This document shows, piece by piece, positions 14,837-26,689 of a stretch of DNA of 64,000 nucleotides. The stretch's first letter is position 1. Each line of letters opens with the position of its first letter. The position numbers were made by a program, and so were the translations under genes. The notes beneath the pieces were generated by a model. That model saw only the letters and a list, made by a program, of their open reading frames with translations, searched no databases and had not been told where the DNA came from. Origin of the DNA: Polyporus tsugae (lineage: Eukaryota > Basidiomycota > Agaricomycetes > Polyporales > Polyporaceae); the NCBI GenBank assembly GCA_024305745.1, contig JAHRBS010000007.1, forward strand, positions 3,720,001 through 3,784,000, written 5' to 3'.

Positions 14837-14926
14837 CCTTCGATAGCTCAGTTGGAAGAGCGTGAGACTGTAATGGTTACCAAATGTGGCATCTCAAGGT
14901 CGCTGGTTCGATCCCGGCTCGAAGGA
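14837..14926 (+). tRNA. tRNA-Tyr (anticodon GTA) with a 17-nt intron
   Basis: The acceptor stem pairs CCTTCGA (14837-14843) with TCGAAGG (14919-14925), followed by discriminator A. The D arm is GCTC-AGTTGGAA-GAGC. The anticodon stem TGAGA/TCTCA encloses loop C-T-GTA-A-A, and the T arm is GCTGG-TTCGATC-CCGGC. Anticodon GTA is at 14870-14872. Bases 14874-14890 form a 17-nt intron one base after the anticodon, the position used by eukaryotic tRNA-Tyr introns. The mature length without CCA is 73 nt. Internal A and B boxes are present, and a T-run at about 14950 can end Pol III transcription. Confidence 0.96.
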
Positions 14927-15235
14927 TTAGGGTATGCCCGTTTCAAGCTTTTTGCTGTTGGGTCTTCCCTTACTGCGATCCTTATAGCCAGCAAAGACAT
15001 TTTGACCTCGCTCTCAGGTCGGTACACGTACCCTAGCACCCTACTCCTGCGGATATACAGTAGCATCCTTAGTTGGGTGCGGTACGGATGTGCTTAATCT
15101 ACGGTCTGAGAACGGGTACGACTCAAGAGCCCAGCAGGATATTAGCTCCATACATTGTACAATTCAGAGGACGCAGCACAGTCACAGCGAGTAAGAAAGC
15201 GTTAATAAAATGGGACGCATAGTCAGGGCAGAGAC
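14927..15235. other. intergenic region downstream of tRNA-Tyr
   Basis: Holds the probable Pol III terminator T-run and the 3' flank of the RING gene. Nothing else seen. Confidence 0.45.
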
Positions 15236-17182
15236 CTATACTGTCCCCCTCCTCCAAATACTATTCCTCCTCTCGGGCGCAGGAGGGATCTCGACACGAG
15301 CCGAACAATACGGGCACCGGCCCGACTTCTGGGTGAGCCAGGGATCAACGCACTCCTTCTGCACGATAAAGACCGATATCAGCGAAAGGTCTACCGAAAC
15401 GACCGACTTGTCAGAACTTACGTGGTATACATGCCCGCAGCTCAGCAGCCTCAGCGGCTGCGGCGCATCGCCGCCGCCCGTGTCCGCCAGCTCGATCGTC
15501 CGAGCGTCCGCGTCTCTTGGAGACTCCACTCGCACCTCCTCGACACCTAGGGCGGGGTCCAGGGACGAGAGCGGCCGCATTTCGAGCCCGTTGCTCTCTG
15601 GCATCATGGTGGGCTGCGAAGCGCGTTCACGCTCGCTGGCTCTCCGCGGGGCCTCGAAGTCCGTGAGGCAGATTATGCACGTCGCCCTGTTCTCGGGTAG
15701 GCGGACGAACGGGTACGAGCCGCGTTCCCAGATCCGGTCCCAGTCGTCACCCTCCTCGTCGATGGGACTCATCGCCTCTGCGCCACGCTCAATGTCGACG
15801 ATATCTGTCTTAGTATCGCGTCGCCTGAACGTCGGTCGGAAGGAGATGAAACGGCGTCGTTTCGAAGGCGAGGGCGGTGGAGGCCTAGGGCTGGGTATGG
15901 GATGTGTCACGGAACGTGGGAGGGGAGAGACGGGGCTGGCAGGGGTATCGGTCGGTGGAGGGGGGATGTAAAGCACAAGCGGGATCCTGTCGACGTCCTT
16001 CTTTGAGAGTTTCCCGATAAGTTGCTGGGCAGCTCGGCGTCTTGCTATCAGCGTTTGGATGGTCTGCGAGCACAGGTCAGCATATATGCGCGCGTTTGAC
16101 AGTCATATGCTAGAGTGGGGAAACATACCGGCAAGAGTACCGTGAGGAAATACTGGCAGTACACCATGAACAGTATAGTGTAGCTCCCGGCTCGAATGTC
16201 CTTCGCGCCCTCGCGGCAGCGCGAGCCATGTTCCCAGGCGATAAGAACGGTAGAAAAGTACCAGACGACCGAGACGAGGAAATCCCACTTGTACACGCTA
16301 GACGGCGGGAAGAAATGAGCCACGACGACCGTGCCAGACTGATCAAAGCCATACGCACAACAAGTGAACGGACGCCCACGTCAAAGGACAGAGTTCATGG
16401 TGCTCCCTGGGCCCATCGGCCAGGGGCTCGCCCTCCTCAGGCACAGCATTCCCTCCGTTAAGACCCGGTTGCTCTGCACCGTGTGGGAAATCGAGCGGCG
16501 GGAGCTCCGCGCGAGAAGCACGTTGTTGCCTCTGAGCAGCTCGATGGGCGCGCCTACTGGACGGCGACGCGTTAACAACAGACGGAAGTCGCAGCCGCGA
16601 CAGGCAAGGAGGTGCACTCACAGTCGACGCTTGTACCGAAGAAACCAAATCTCAAGGTAACCCCAGATAATGAGCTTTCCGAGCCAGATGAGGATCCACG
16701 CGCCAAGCAGTGAGCACGCTGAAAGCTCAGACTGAGACCCGGGGGGGTTCCGGCCATCGTTCAAGGGAAGCGGGCTGGTTGTCTTCGCTCCGATGATTAT
16801 GATGACTGTGATGATAATAATCTATGGTGATTGCCAACCTCAAAACTGGGGTTCAGTGTATCCACTTGGCAATAGTACGCACCTGTATGCCAGAGTACCC
16901 AAGGAGAGCGACTAGGCGCACGATCTCCTGCCGATCTCGCTGTGCCTGCCTCGACCCCGCATATCCTAAAAGCTCCTTCAACCGATTCTTGGTCCTTTGG
17001 AACGCAGACCTGGACTCCGCGAGTGCTTGTGGATTGTTTGTCGCGACAGTGGTGGTGGTGGTGGTGGTGGTGGTGGTGGTGGTAGACGGAAGACGAGGAG
17101 AGCCCTGCGGCTGTGCTGCTGCCGGGGACTCGGGTCGGGGTTGGGGGTTGAGTTGGGCAAGAGGCGGGGCCCGCAGGCTCAT
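15236..17182 (-). CDS. membrane RING-H2 protein, probable E3 ubiquitin ligase (tandem copy 1)
   Basis: Exons 17182-16883, 16821-16622, 16556-16359, 16297-16129, 16063-15422 and 15358-15236 give 543 aa. The N-terminal region contains a poly-Thr run coded by an ACC repeat. Hydrophobic segments follow: IIIITVIIIIGA, ACSLLGAWILIWLGKLIIWG, FLVSVVWYFSTVLIAW and YTILFMVYCQYFLTVLLP, suggesting about four membrane spans. A juxtamembrane stretch KLSKKDVDRIPLVLYIPPPP leads to a RING-H2 domain: C-I-I-C, then CGHVYH, then KECVDPWL and CPYC. A long variable insert separates the first and second zinc-ligand pairs. Inferred role: membrane-anchored ubiquitin ligase, substrate unknown. Its exon layout matches the upstream neighbour 17633-19247, so the two are tandem paralogues. 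Confidence 0.78.
17049..17083. repeat. GGT/ACC trinucleotide microsatellite coding poly-Thr
   Basis: About eleven uninterrupted trinucleotide units. On the minus strand it reads ACC and encodes a run of about twelve Thr in the N-terminal cytosolic region of the RING-H2 protein. Confidence 0.85.
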
Positions 17183-17632
17183 GACGGCGTAAACTATAGC
17201 TTCAAGCGAAGATGAAGGGGGAAGACGTCGGGTGAAGGCGTGCAGAGACCTGGGTATATGTCTGGGGCGCTGGGTGTTGTACTGCAGAAGCACGCCCAGT
17301 TAAAGTTCAGCCTATCCGCCTCGCCGCCGTTAGCCGCTGTATACATATGTAATATCTATCTATACTTGTGATACAAGGGTCCGCATTTCCAGATTGAAAT
17401 GAAGACTGGCTTTCCAGCCTGACGACCCATGGCGACCTACTCTAGATGCAACTAGGACGTGCGTGGAATAGCTAGAAGAAAACCATAAGGCGGAGGAGTC
17501 TGCAGACGTAGAACAACGCTACATAGTTCGTGCCGGGTTACAGATGTGATAATACAACGCAAAACAACAAACAAAGGGGAAACCGGTCAACTTCAACTTG
17601 AAGAACACCGCCCCCTTCACCGAAACGCGAAG
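17183..17632. other. spacer between the tandem RING-H2 genes
   Basis: Contains the promoter of copy 1 and the 3' end of copy 2. It is AT-rich around 17330-17380. No further gene seen. Confidence 0.45.
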
Positions 17633-19247
17633 TCACTTCTTGCGGGCAAGGGGCCGAACCTTTACTGGGGTGCGACAAGTAGGGCACTTAGCAGGCCCCT
17701 GCGTGATGCATGGATCAAGGCAGCCTTTCTGGAATGCCAAACAGAAATCAGTATACTGACCGTCCTCCAGCAATAAGCACTCGACTCACATGGAACACAT
17801 GCCCGCAATCCAACCACCTCAAAGGTTCGGGCGCACCCTGTGCATCTGCGATCGCCCTCTGCGTCGCAGAGGCTGTCGCAGATCTAGGTATTGCGCATGG
17901 CGGCTCCGTGTATTCGTCCAGGCATATGGCACACTGCGCCTCGTGCTTGTCGATACGAAGGAGGGCACGTGGCATGCGCTGGAAGGTATTCTCCCAGTCA
18001 CCGTGGCCATTTCCGTAAGGATTCCCCGACCCCTGCTCCGCATCAGCGTCAGTCGCTCGGGGTCTCAACACGCGCCCGATACGAGGGAAGCCAGCAACAG
18101 GTCCAGACGGTCGAGCGGCGGCGGCAGGTGGGGGATGGGGGATGTAATACACGAGGTCAATGCGGTCAACTTTGCTCTGTGGGAGTGGCCCGATTTCGAT
18201 GTCGTCACTGCCGTCGGACCGGGATTCCCGACATCGACGAGCAGCCTACGCGTGTGCAGGACATTCAGCGAAGGCGGCAGGGGACATTGGAGGCGACGTA
18301 CCAGGAGCAAGCTGGTGGGAAGGTAGTATAGAAATGCAAGAGGGAGGATGACGGCTGCCAAGGCCGACACTCGCGGCGCATGGGCGTAGCAGTGCTTGCC
18401 GCCCACCAGGTGAAAAACAACCTGAAGGAGAATCCAGGCGCATACGATCCAAACATCGAGAAAGGTAGCACTGGGAGTGTATAGAGTCAGTGTAACAACA
18501 AGGCGCACGCGCTACCATTTACACACAGATTCATTGAAGTAGCGATGTCGGGTGGGCAAACTTGAATGACAGGTATACCTTGAACGGGTTCCCCTCTCCT
18601 ACAAAGATCATGCGACGTTCAACATTGCTATACATGTGAGCACTTACATTTTCAAACGTCGACGCAAGAACCAAACGTCGGGAAACAATTGAATGAAGAG
18701 CTTCACAGCCCAGATGATGTTGGACACGGCGAGGGAACGGCACGAGTCATACTCGCTTCGTCCGGAAAAGGGTGGAGGGGAGTGTAGGTTATGGGGTGGG
18801 GAAGGATGCATGAAAGCGAGGCAAGTGACGATGACGATGGTGATGATCTAAAGTACCCGCGGTTCATCAGCGTCCTTCTACTGTCGGATTCACAAGCTAG
18901 GATGGCCATTGGGGGCGAAAGAGGGCGGATCGAGGATTGTGTACAAAGATACATACCTGTGGCAGGGCGAGCACCCAGGAAACTGTGAACTTCGCGAATG
19001 CCCAAGATCGAAGTGGCATATCCCTCCTAGCCCGATAGCCCATTATCTCCAAAAAGGCATGTCCAGTCTTGGGGCGTAATGACGCGATCCACCCAGTTGG
19101 TGTACCATCCGAGACCTCCTCGAGGATTGGCTGACTGCTGATGCCAGCGTGTGAGGAGGTCGGCTCTCGATCCGAGACCGGAGGGATGGGGACTTGAGCT
19201 TGTGGGGGAGTGGATAGCGGCGCGGTGGACTCGGGAGGCACTGCCAT
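17633..19247 (-). CDS. membrane RING-H2 protein, probable E3 ubiquitin ligase (tandem copy 2)
   Basis: Exons 19247-18957, 18847-18648, 18470-18303, 18246-17790 and 17728-17633 give 403 aa. The N-terminus is Pro/Ser-rich. Exon 2 opens with the hydrophobic run IITIVIVTCLAF and ends LFPDVWFLRRRLK, matching copy 1 exon 2 in length (200 nt) and phase. Exon 3 supplies two hydrophobic segments, FLDVWIVCAWILLQVVFHLV and ALAAVILPLAFLYYLP. The juxtamembrane motif PLPQSKVDRIDLVYYIPHPP mirrors copy 1. The RING-H2 reads C-A-I-C, CGHVFH, KGCLDP and CPTC. The insert between the first two zinc-ligand pairs is shorter than in copy 1, and the exon holding the Ala/Arg-rich linker of copy 1 is missing. The intron at 18647-18471 is 177 nt, long for this window. 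Confidence 0.76.
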
Positions 19248-19617
19248 GGGAACTGCAGGGGGATGCGAGTTACGAAACTGGGTAGAGCTTTATAGCATGA
19301 GTGAGAGGAACTGCATCCGGTCGAAAATTCTGCAAGTATAAAATGAGGCCTTGGCAGTGCAGAGAATGGCCAACGATTGCGCAGGCGTCACGCCCGTACA
19401 CACAAGCGGTGCTTCCATAGAAGAACCTCGTGACGTGTACGCCAGCAGCAGTGTGCAGCATGTTGTGGGTGCTTGAGTCCTTGCCCATTCAGTACAATCG
19501 ACGGCGCCGGTTCAGACGGAACTTGCAAAACGCTCTGGAACGGGTCGCGAACTGAGAGATTGGAGCAGATTGATTATGATTGGGGGCGATAGTGTATGGT
19601 ATGCAGAGCGATGGATG
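19248..19617. other. intergenic region between two minus-strand genes
   Basis: Promoter of RING-H2 copy 2 and 3' flank of PAM17. No coding signal that I can support. Confidence 0.45.
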
Positions 19618-20566
19618 CTAATCCTCGGAGAGGAAGCCGGACGCTTTTCGACGGAACTTGGCCTGGTCCCTCAGCCACTACGGAGAGGCAAGTTCAGAGT
19701 GTGCACAAGAGTAGGGGAAAACTCGCTTACCTGTCTATAATCGTGTAACGACCCAATTTTCTCGCCTTCGCATTGAAATGAGAAAACGTGAGAATGCTTT
19801 ACGACACGACAGCACTCACCGTAGAAATCTGGGACAGGGTTGGTCGCACTCTGGCGAGTAGGGTCAACTCGGTTCTTGACTATATGCTCGTGGAACTCCT
19901 TGTCCCGTTTTTCGATGAGCCGCATAGCCCGACGGTGGGTCATTCGCCAGAAGCTGGAGCCAAGCACAGGGCCGATGAGATAGCCCAAACCTAGGTCGGT
20001 GAAACAGCGCGCAGGGATTTATGTGAGGTGGCATGACACAGCTTTGAGCAGCGAGAAGCATACCTGCACATCCTAGGGTAGCAGCGCCATAGACGAACAT
20101 GGGGTCGATGTTCTGGTATAGCCATGAGTCAGTGCAAGGCAATCCGGTCTCTAGCAGCACACGTACGAAGATAGGCTTTTGAGGGTCCATCTCAAGGGTT
20201 CCGAAGTAGGATATTCCGCCAACAAAACCCGCAATAGTCGTCGGGATACTCAGCGCCTACACAATGGAATAAGGGTTGAGTAGAGCCCTGGGGGGGACGA
20301 GGTGACATGAAAACGGCTGCTCTAGTGAGGGGACGTACCGTCTCCCATCTACGCTTCCGCTTGCGAATGGCCAAATACTCCTGCCATGGAAGGCTGTCCT
20401 TCTCTGCTTGAGAAACCTGTGAGGCTCCTGAGGCGTTCGGGGCTTTGGTCGCCTTGCCACGGAATGAGACAGGATTTTGGAAACGTGTCCGGACAGTGGA
20501 AGCGAGTTTGGGCCGCGTTGAGCCTGGTAGCGTCCGCGATAGCGGTCGAAGGTGGTGAGTGGACAT
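19618..20566 (-). CDS. PAM17: mitochondrial import motor subunit Pam17
   Basis: Inner-membrane subunit of the presequence-translocase-associated motor, which drives matrix protein import with mtHsp70. Exons 20566-20339, 20256-20167, 20112-20064, 19990-19820, 19765-19731 and 19677-19618 give 210 aa, normal for the family. The N-terminal 40 residues are basic and hydroxylated with no acidic residues, fitting a matrix-targeting signal. Two hydrophobic segments follow: ALSIPTTIAGFVGGISYFG and YGAATLGCAGLGYLIGPVLG. The conserved motifs LPWQEYLAIRKRKR, GSSFWRMTHRRAMRLIEKRD and DFYGEKIGSLHDYRQWLRDQ are all present. The start at the Met of MSTHHLR is preferred, because the frame upstream of it is open but lacks presequence character. 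Confidence 0.9.
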
Positions 20567-20907
20567 GATGACGGGCTGGGCCACGTTCGCAGCGAGGACA
20601 GCAACCAGAACGACTCGCGGCGTCCGTCCCTGCCCAGCCGGAACAGGCGCCCATTTCCCGGATTGGGATGTCGGGACGCCCATGGCGAGCTGAGTCCGAC
20701 CTTCGACCTCGTTGAGTCCTTCCAGTGACCACCATCCAGCGCATCTCCGCTCCTTTGCCACGATTGCATCGCACTTGATTGCATGGCCGTTGGTAAGAGC
20801 TGCTCCCTTCGGGTGTGTGTTGCCATTCATTGCATGTTCAGCTCAGGCATTGGAAACACTTTACTGCAACATCATTGAAATGTGAGTGTCGTCGTGCCCG
20901 TCAAGCC
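20567..20907. promoter_or_regulatory. divergent promoter region of PAM17 and the F-box gene
   Basis: 341 bp between divergent start codons. An open frame runs upstream of both genes, but I see no conserved protein there and no specific factor site. Confidence 0.4.
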
Positions 20908-22387
20908 ATGGTCAGAACTCACAAACTCATCTTTGGGAAAGAGGGTGCACATTCTCAGCGTTCCGTTCCGATGTCACCATCTGAGCCTCCAGTCCTCCAT
21001 CTGCCGTACGATGTCTTGCAACACGTCTTCGCTCACTTATCTCCCGTCGATATCCTACACTTTATATGCTCTTCAAAGAAACTATACTACCCTTTGATCG
21101 ACGACGACTCCACCTGGAGACCTTTCTGCGCTGCATACGGTATCACAGACACCTCCCTCTTTCTCGGGCGGTCCTTCCGCTTGATCTATGGTCGCCTTCT
21201 TCACACATATGGCCCCCTCCTAGGACTCTGGTGCAGCGATTACCCATTCAAAGGCAATATCATCGAGTTCCGCCTCCTCCCTGACCACTGGCTGCGCATG
21301 GGTGAACCCACGATCGTCGGCGATGTCTGGAAATTCTTAATCGAGGCTGAAGAAGCTTGCGTCAACTATCCTACCTACACCGAGTTCATACAGATCGGGT
21401 TCACTCCTAGGAACAACATAACTCCCAAGACCACAAACGATGTGTATGTCAGTTGGCACCTTCGATCAGATCGCGACATCAGCTTTCTTGCGCACAACGG
21501 CGTACCCCCGCCCTGGATGCCCATGGACGGCGACGGACCGCTCGGGTCTCCCTCGCTCCACGTTATCGCTCCTTCCAACATGACTCTTGAGCTCTCCGAT
21601 TACTTCCCACATCCCTTGGAGAGCCCCGAGTTTCCCGACTCGACATCCATAGCGTGGTATGACGCCGAGCGTGGCGTACCCCGCCTTCCACAGGAAGGTC
21701 CACCCCCCGTCATCCACACACAGCGCCGTTGGATGCGTTCAGGCAACCTGCACTACGTCGAAGGTATCCTCAAGCCTGCATCCATCTCAGTCTTCCCCCC
21801 ACCCGACGGGCCCTCGGAAGTCCGCCTGCCGGATCTACACAACCCCATGCATCCCCTCGGCAGCCCGTACTCGGCCATCGTCCCGCGCTACTATCCCCTC
21901 CGGACGATCACGCAGGAAGGCCAGGATCCCACATCGGGCGATTGGCAGCCGGAGAGCCTTGTCGGCCTCTGGTTAGGCGACTACGGCCCGCACGGGACAG
22001 AGTGCTTGTTCCTACAGCACGACGTCGAGGAGTCCATGATACGCGCGTGGAAGATAACGGGTGACGTGAACGTCCCGCGCGGCGCGTGTAGTTGGCATGC
22101 CTTCTTGCGGCAAGAGGCGCCGTGGACGGACTCAGCTGGACAGGAGGTCCGAGCATACCTCGGCGAAGGTCGCATAGCGCATCACGGTTTCATGCAAGTT
22201 ATTGGCTCTTCACTCCGCTCTATGCATGTATGAGCTGACGAAGATTCGGTCGGACAGTGAGTCTTCATTGATACCGGCGCGCGTAATCATAAGCGCGAGG
22301 GACGATATTACTGTCTCTTGGGACACGCTGTTCACGGCCAAGTACATTAGGTATAAGTCAGAACGAGGGAGAACGGAGAACAACTGA
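20908..22387 (+). CDS. F-box protein with FBXO31-like C-terminal domain (copy A)
   Basis: Two exons, 20908-22193 and 22258-22387, give 471 aa. The F-box is LPYDVLQHVFAHLSPVDILH (about residue 31). A conserved block follows with YGRLLHTYGPLLGLW. The C-terminal half carries the signature of the FBXO31-type domain: SLVGLWLGDYGPHGTE and KITGDVNVPRGA. Inferred role: substrate adaptor of an SCF ligase. The single intron begins with GC (GCAAGT) instead of GT; splicing it joins HHGF to a tail ending TLFTAKYIRYK. That tail and the intron phase match the paralogue at 42530-43933, which supports the join. Without splicing the frame ends 40 nt later and lacks the tail. The start could also be the Met at 20971, closer to the F-box. 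Confidence 0.85.
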
Positions 22388-23583
22388 TTGGAGACATGGC
22401 TATGAATCTCATGCTATCCACTTCTGTACCATTGTATTTTCCTTGCTATTCGGGCTCAACGGGTGACGGTTCAACACGCCTATTCTTTTCGTTTTCACAG
22501 GACGTGATTCCCCTCTTTCGGTCAGTGTACCTTTCGGCCTCCCGTCCTCGCAATATTTCATTGACAACGTTTCAAAGGCATCGTGCAGTATATCTCTGTG
22601 CTGGCTTGGAGTCCTGGGAGGTATTAGATTTCTTCCTTGAACGGCATGTCGGTCAGTCTCCTACCCGTACGAGGGGCTGTTGGACCCAATGCTCATTTTT
22701 GTTAGCTAGGGCGAAGGAATATTCAATGCTGATGCTGATGCGAGCGAGGGTTAGGTATGGCTCACCTTCCTAGCCTACTCCTGTACGCTGCTTACAAGAC
22801 GTTTAAAGGAATATTCCCCACGTCGCATCTGGCCTATCTGCCAGGTCTTGGATTCCCTTCGTCGAACGTGGTAGTCGCGATGTTCTCGCCAATGCAGCAT
22901 CAGCTAAATGTACTGGTATCGAATACAACAACGTCGTGCTCAGCAGCGCCCTCAGGAGTGTGACTTCGGTAGGATGCTCAACGTGCTCGCGATGTTGGCG
23001 ACAGCGTCTGCATTGACCTTTAGTTGCATTAAGATGGATGACTTGGATGGTGTGACGTGTGTGAGTACCATTTCTGCCGTGAACTACAACGTACGCCTGA
23101 TGCGGACCTCATGGAGCGACTGGGTGGGCCCGACCACCCGATAACCGCATTGGGGATACCTTTTAAGTCGAACGCGCATCTGCCACGCAGTGTCATCCGT
23201 TGTCGTGGAGTTAAGTACCTTCGACCTCACAGGGTACGATGCGGTGGGTCCATTACAGTAAGCGGTTAGCTGGTTGCTCACATTGGACTAGGTCGAACAG
23301 GACGTACGCGCGGCGGAAAAGCGGGCGATCCTGTGGACAATGTTCGAAGAAGTACCAGCTCTCGCAAGCAGCCAGGATGGGAGTTCGGCGTTCAATAGCA
23401 CAATGCTAGCCGCAATGGTACAGACGATGGCGAAACGTATATTAGCATCATATTGCTGATGGTGTCTGTAGGACTCCGCGACTGGTTCGCTCACCTGGGC
23501 CCATCTCATCTCTCTCTTTCCTCGTTTCCTTTCTAGTACCTCCAGCACTTCTTACAGCCGGTTTCTATCTACTGTTATATACC
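22388..23583. other. 1.2-kb region without a supported gene
   Basis: Several short open frames, none with recognisable domains, conserved splice structure or coding-like codon use. It may hold the promoter of the DUF6535-type locus that follows. Confidence 0.45.
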
Positions 23584-26207
23584 ATGGCATCAAAGTTTAT
23601 CTCGACTTTAGGCGCCGTTATGCCCTCCCTCATTCGCAAGGACCTACTTGTGACACGTGTCGAAGAGACATCGTCGACCGATTCTCTGGACCCTGGGTCG
23701 TTAGATATTCCTGCAACACCCGCTGTCCTGGTGAGTATTCCGGTTCATACTCTAACCAGAATGTACTGATGTATTTGTAGCTGACCCCACCCACTCCTGG
23801 GGCTCACGATGAGCCCACTGTCTCCTCTTTCGGGCTTGTTGGACGTCTCTGAGACGTCAACGGTTTGCGACAATGCGGCGGACACTTTGCTAAGCAAGAG
23901 CGAAGAGAATGCTGCCGATGCCTCACCGGCGGAACTCTATTCGAAACAGGGTGACTGTTCCCCTCTAAATGCAGTGCCACGTCCTACGAGAAGGAGGCAG
24001 GGGACTTTCACTTCCGGATGTTCCGAAGTGCTTTCTTCCATGTCTCCCTCGTATATCACCGAGAACGGGTCTGGCGACAAGGTATGAATGATCTTGATTG
24101 TACGCTTCTTCGTCTTACGCATGCATGCCCAAGCAGGAAGGCACCCCAGACCACGAGGTAGCGAAAGCGTGGTCCAATGGTGCGCGTGCGATGATGGAAC
24201 TGGATGACGCAAACGTCCAACGATAGAAGGAAGAAATCGATGCGCTACTCGTATTTGTGAGTCACCGCCGCCAACTTCGACGATATTAGGCTTATCACTC
24301 ATTGACTCGGACCTTGCATTAAGGCTGGCATTTTCTCCGCCGTCGTGACCGGGTTCCTCGTAGAAACAATGCGGTTACTTCAACCCGAGCCCTCAGCCGC
24401 CACCGTAGCCATTCTCCAACAAATTTATGCCCAATTGCGCAACGCTCAAGACATACCACCCGACCTAACCTCAGAGCGCTTCGTCCCCAACCGCCAGACT
24501 GTCCGGGTCAATTCCCTCCGGTTCACCAGTCTCATCCTCAGTCTCGGCGTGGCCTTCGTCGGTATCCTCGTCAAACAGTGGCTGGGAGAATATTCTTCCG
24601 GGCTGATGACCGTCTCTCGCTCTCGGATCTCCAAGAAGCACGCCCGTGCGCGACAGTGGCGTCATGCTACCTTCGAGAAGTGGCATGTCCGTGCGATCAT
24701 GACCGCTCTCCCCTTGTTCCTTCTCTCCGCCCTCATCCTCTTCTGCGGCGGACTGTCGCTCCTGCTGGTCACCATGGATCTGAAGGTCGGGACCGTCGCC
24801 ATCTGTATGATCGGCGTCATCTTCCTCCTCTATGCCTTCACCACCATCCTCCCGGGCCCTTCCATATGCGACGCTTGCCCATACCGGTCTCCCCCGGCGT
24901 TCTGGGTATTCGTTTTGATCCAAGCCGCATTCTATGTCTACCGGGCCTGTACCCGCTGGGTCTGCGGCCAGATATCCTCTTCTCCGGATATCCTGATCAT
25001 GGAACGTGAATTTGCAGACCTCAAGCTGTGTCCCACCAGGAGCGCAGCAAGCAGCCCACTGGCAAGCGACCTTCCGAAACCCTCCTCATGGATGCAGTTC
25101 TGCGAGTGGGCGAAGCGAAAGGGAGGGCAGAGGACTTACTGGAGCTGGCGCCGGGAACGCGAAGAAGCCACGCTGCTGTGCTGTCGGAAGTCGTACCGCA
25201 TGGATCTGCTGGATGAGCTCGACAGCGTCAAGGTGGACGTGGCGGTGCTGCAAGACGTCGTTCGACCTTGCCTCCTCACGCTTCCGCTCGACGAGGCCAT
25301 CCCATGTTTCCACAACATCCTCAACCGTCGCGCGGAAGTGGTTGTCCTCCAAGGGCTTCCGAAGTGGGAGAGCGACCTCGACCGCGAGACGTGCCGAGCG
25401 CTGGTGAACATGCTTCTCGATATGCTCGCACGCCCGGAGCTATCCCTTGACAGCAGTCGTACGGCGCGACCGGATTTTCGGTATCCTTCTGCTGTACATC
25501 GGGGAACCCCAACGCCAGCACATCGGCACTGATGAAGCAACCATTCCATGGCTAGTCTCGATGACCCTCGCTAGTCTTCAGGATAGGATCCCGCCGAATG
25601 CGGTGACCAAAGAAGGTGCGTACTTCTTCAGCGTCCAACCTCGAGACTTTCCTCCTGATTCGCGTCTCAAATTGTCTAGATGTGGTAACTGTCAGCAAAT
25701 ACGTCTTTTCCGCGGTGGAGAGCATAGAGTCGTTGCGCGCCGCCGCTTTGGCATTCTCGATGATCCCCACAGTGTCGTCCTCCACGGGCAATGAAGGCTG
25801 CAGTGAGGACCTCTTTGAGGTGGTGCGCTCCATGATAAAGACCTCAGATACAAACCTTCGTGCGACAGCATCCCGCCGTGACCAGGCTTCTGGCGACGAT
25901 CTGATCCACGTTCTTCCCCCGCTCCACGTCTATCTTTCTTCCCTCGAGGCGCTTCTCCGCATGACCCCGAAACTCCTCCGAGCCAGTCATCGAGGACGTG
26001 TGGGGGGAACTAGAGCTCACCGCTTTTTGCCTTGCGACGGACTACGAGCGCGTCCACGGATGCGTCTATAACGACTCGAACGGTCGCAACACCAACGCGT
26101 ATTTGGACGTCATCTCGGAAATGATACGTGGGCTCGAGGTCCTGCAGCCTGCCCGGGTTCAACGCCACACTCCGCTCATTCCTGACGTCGTCCCGGCGAA
26201 CGTTTAA
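23584..26207 (+). pseudogene. DUF6535-type membrane protein gene, decayed
   Basis: A basidiomycete-specific family with an N-terminal DUF6535 domain of membrane helices. The recognisable core is AGIFSAVVTGFLVET, NSLRFTSLILSLGVAFVGILVKQWLGEY and three hydrophobic segments in 24680-24960, then a long soluble region. Lesions I see: (1) a TAG at 24224-24226 where the family has Trp in the V-Q-x-W-K-E-E-I-D motif, just before a good donor; (2) a frame change between about 25380 and 25480, where the conserved-looking sequence moves frame; (3) another frame change near 25985; (4) an unresolved N-terminal join near 23781-23860. Several independent breaks point to a pseudogene, though unusual splicing could explain some. 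It lies directly beside the inverted duplication that carries two intact relatives. Confidence 0.7.
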
Positions 26208-26689
26208 GAGCCTGGGGGGTCTCCCAAGTCGTTGTCGAAGGCGAGAGTGGCTGGGTCTCAGCTCCTTCCACGGCAAGGCGGATGGAGATAACTACCTTGA
26301 TCACCTTGCATAGGTGGTGAACACTTTTATCTTCTCTCTGCAACTTCCTACGATCTTTTACGGCTGTAAATACGTTGGTGGACTGTGGCCATGGACGACC
26401 CGGATTTATGTACTGAGGACTGTAGGTACCCCCTGTATTGTAGAGCATGCACTAGTATAGTACTTATACTAGTAGCAGAGGAAACGTAGCAGCCAAATAT
26501 AATTGAATCTCTGTACAACATATGTGGACGTATACTACGTACATTATTGCCTTGGAAACCTGAGGCCCGATTGTGCACACCGGCTTGCGACCGAGACGGG
26601 GTTGTGACAGAGCCGCATCTACGATATTGCAGCGGACAACTTGTCGGAGGACTCAAGCCGCATGGCATCATATACATTGGAACCGCAAC

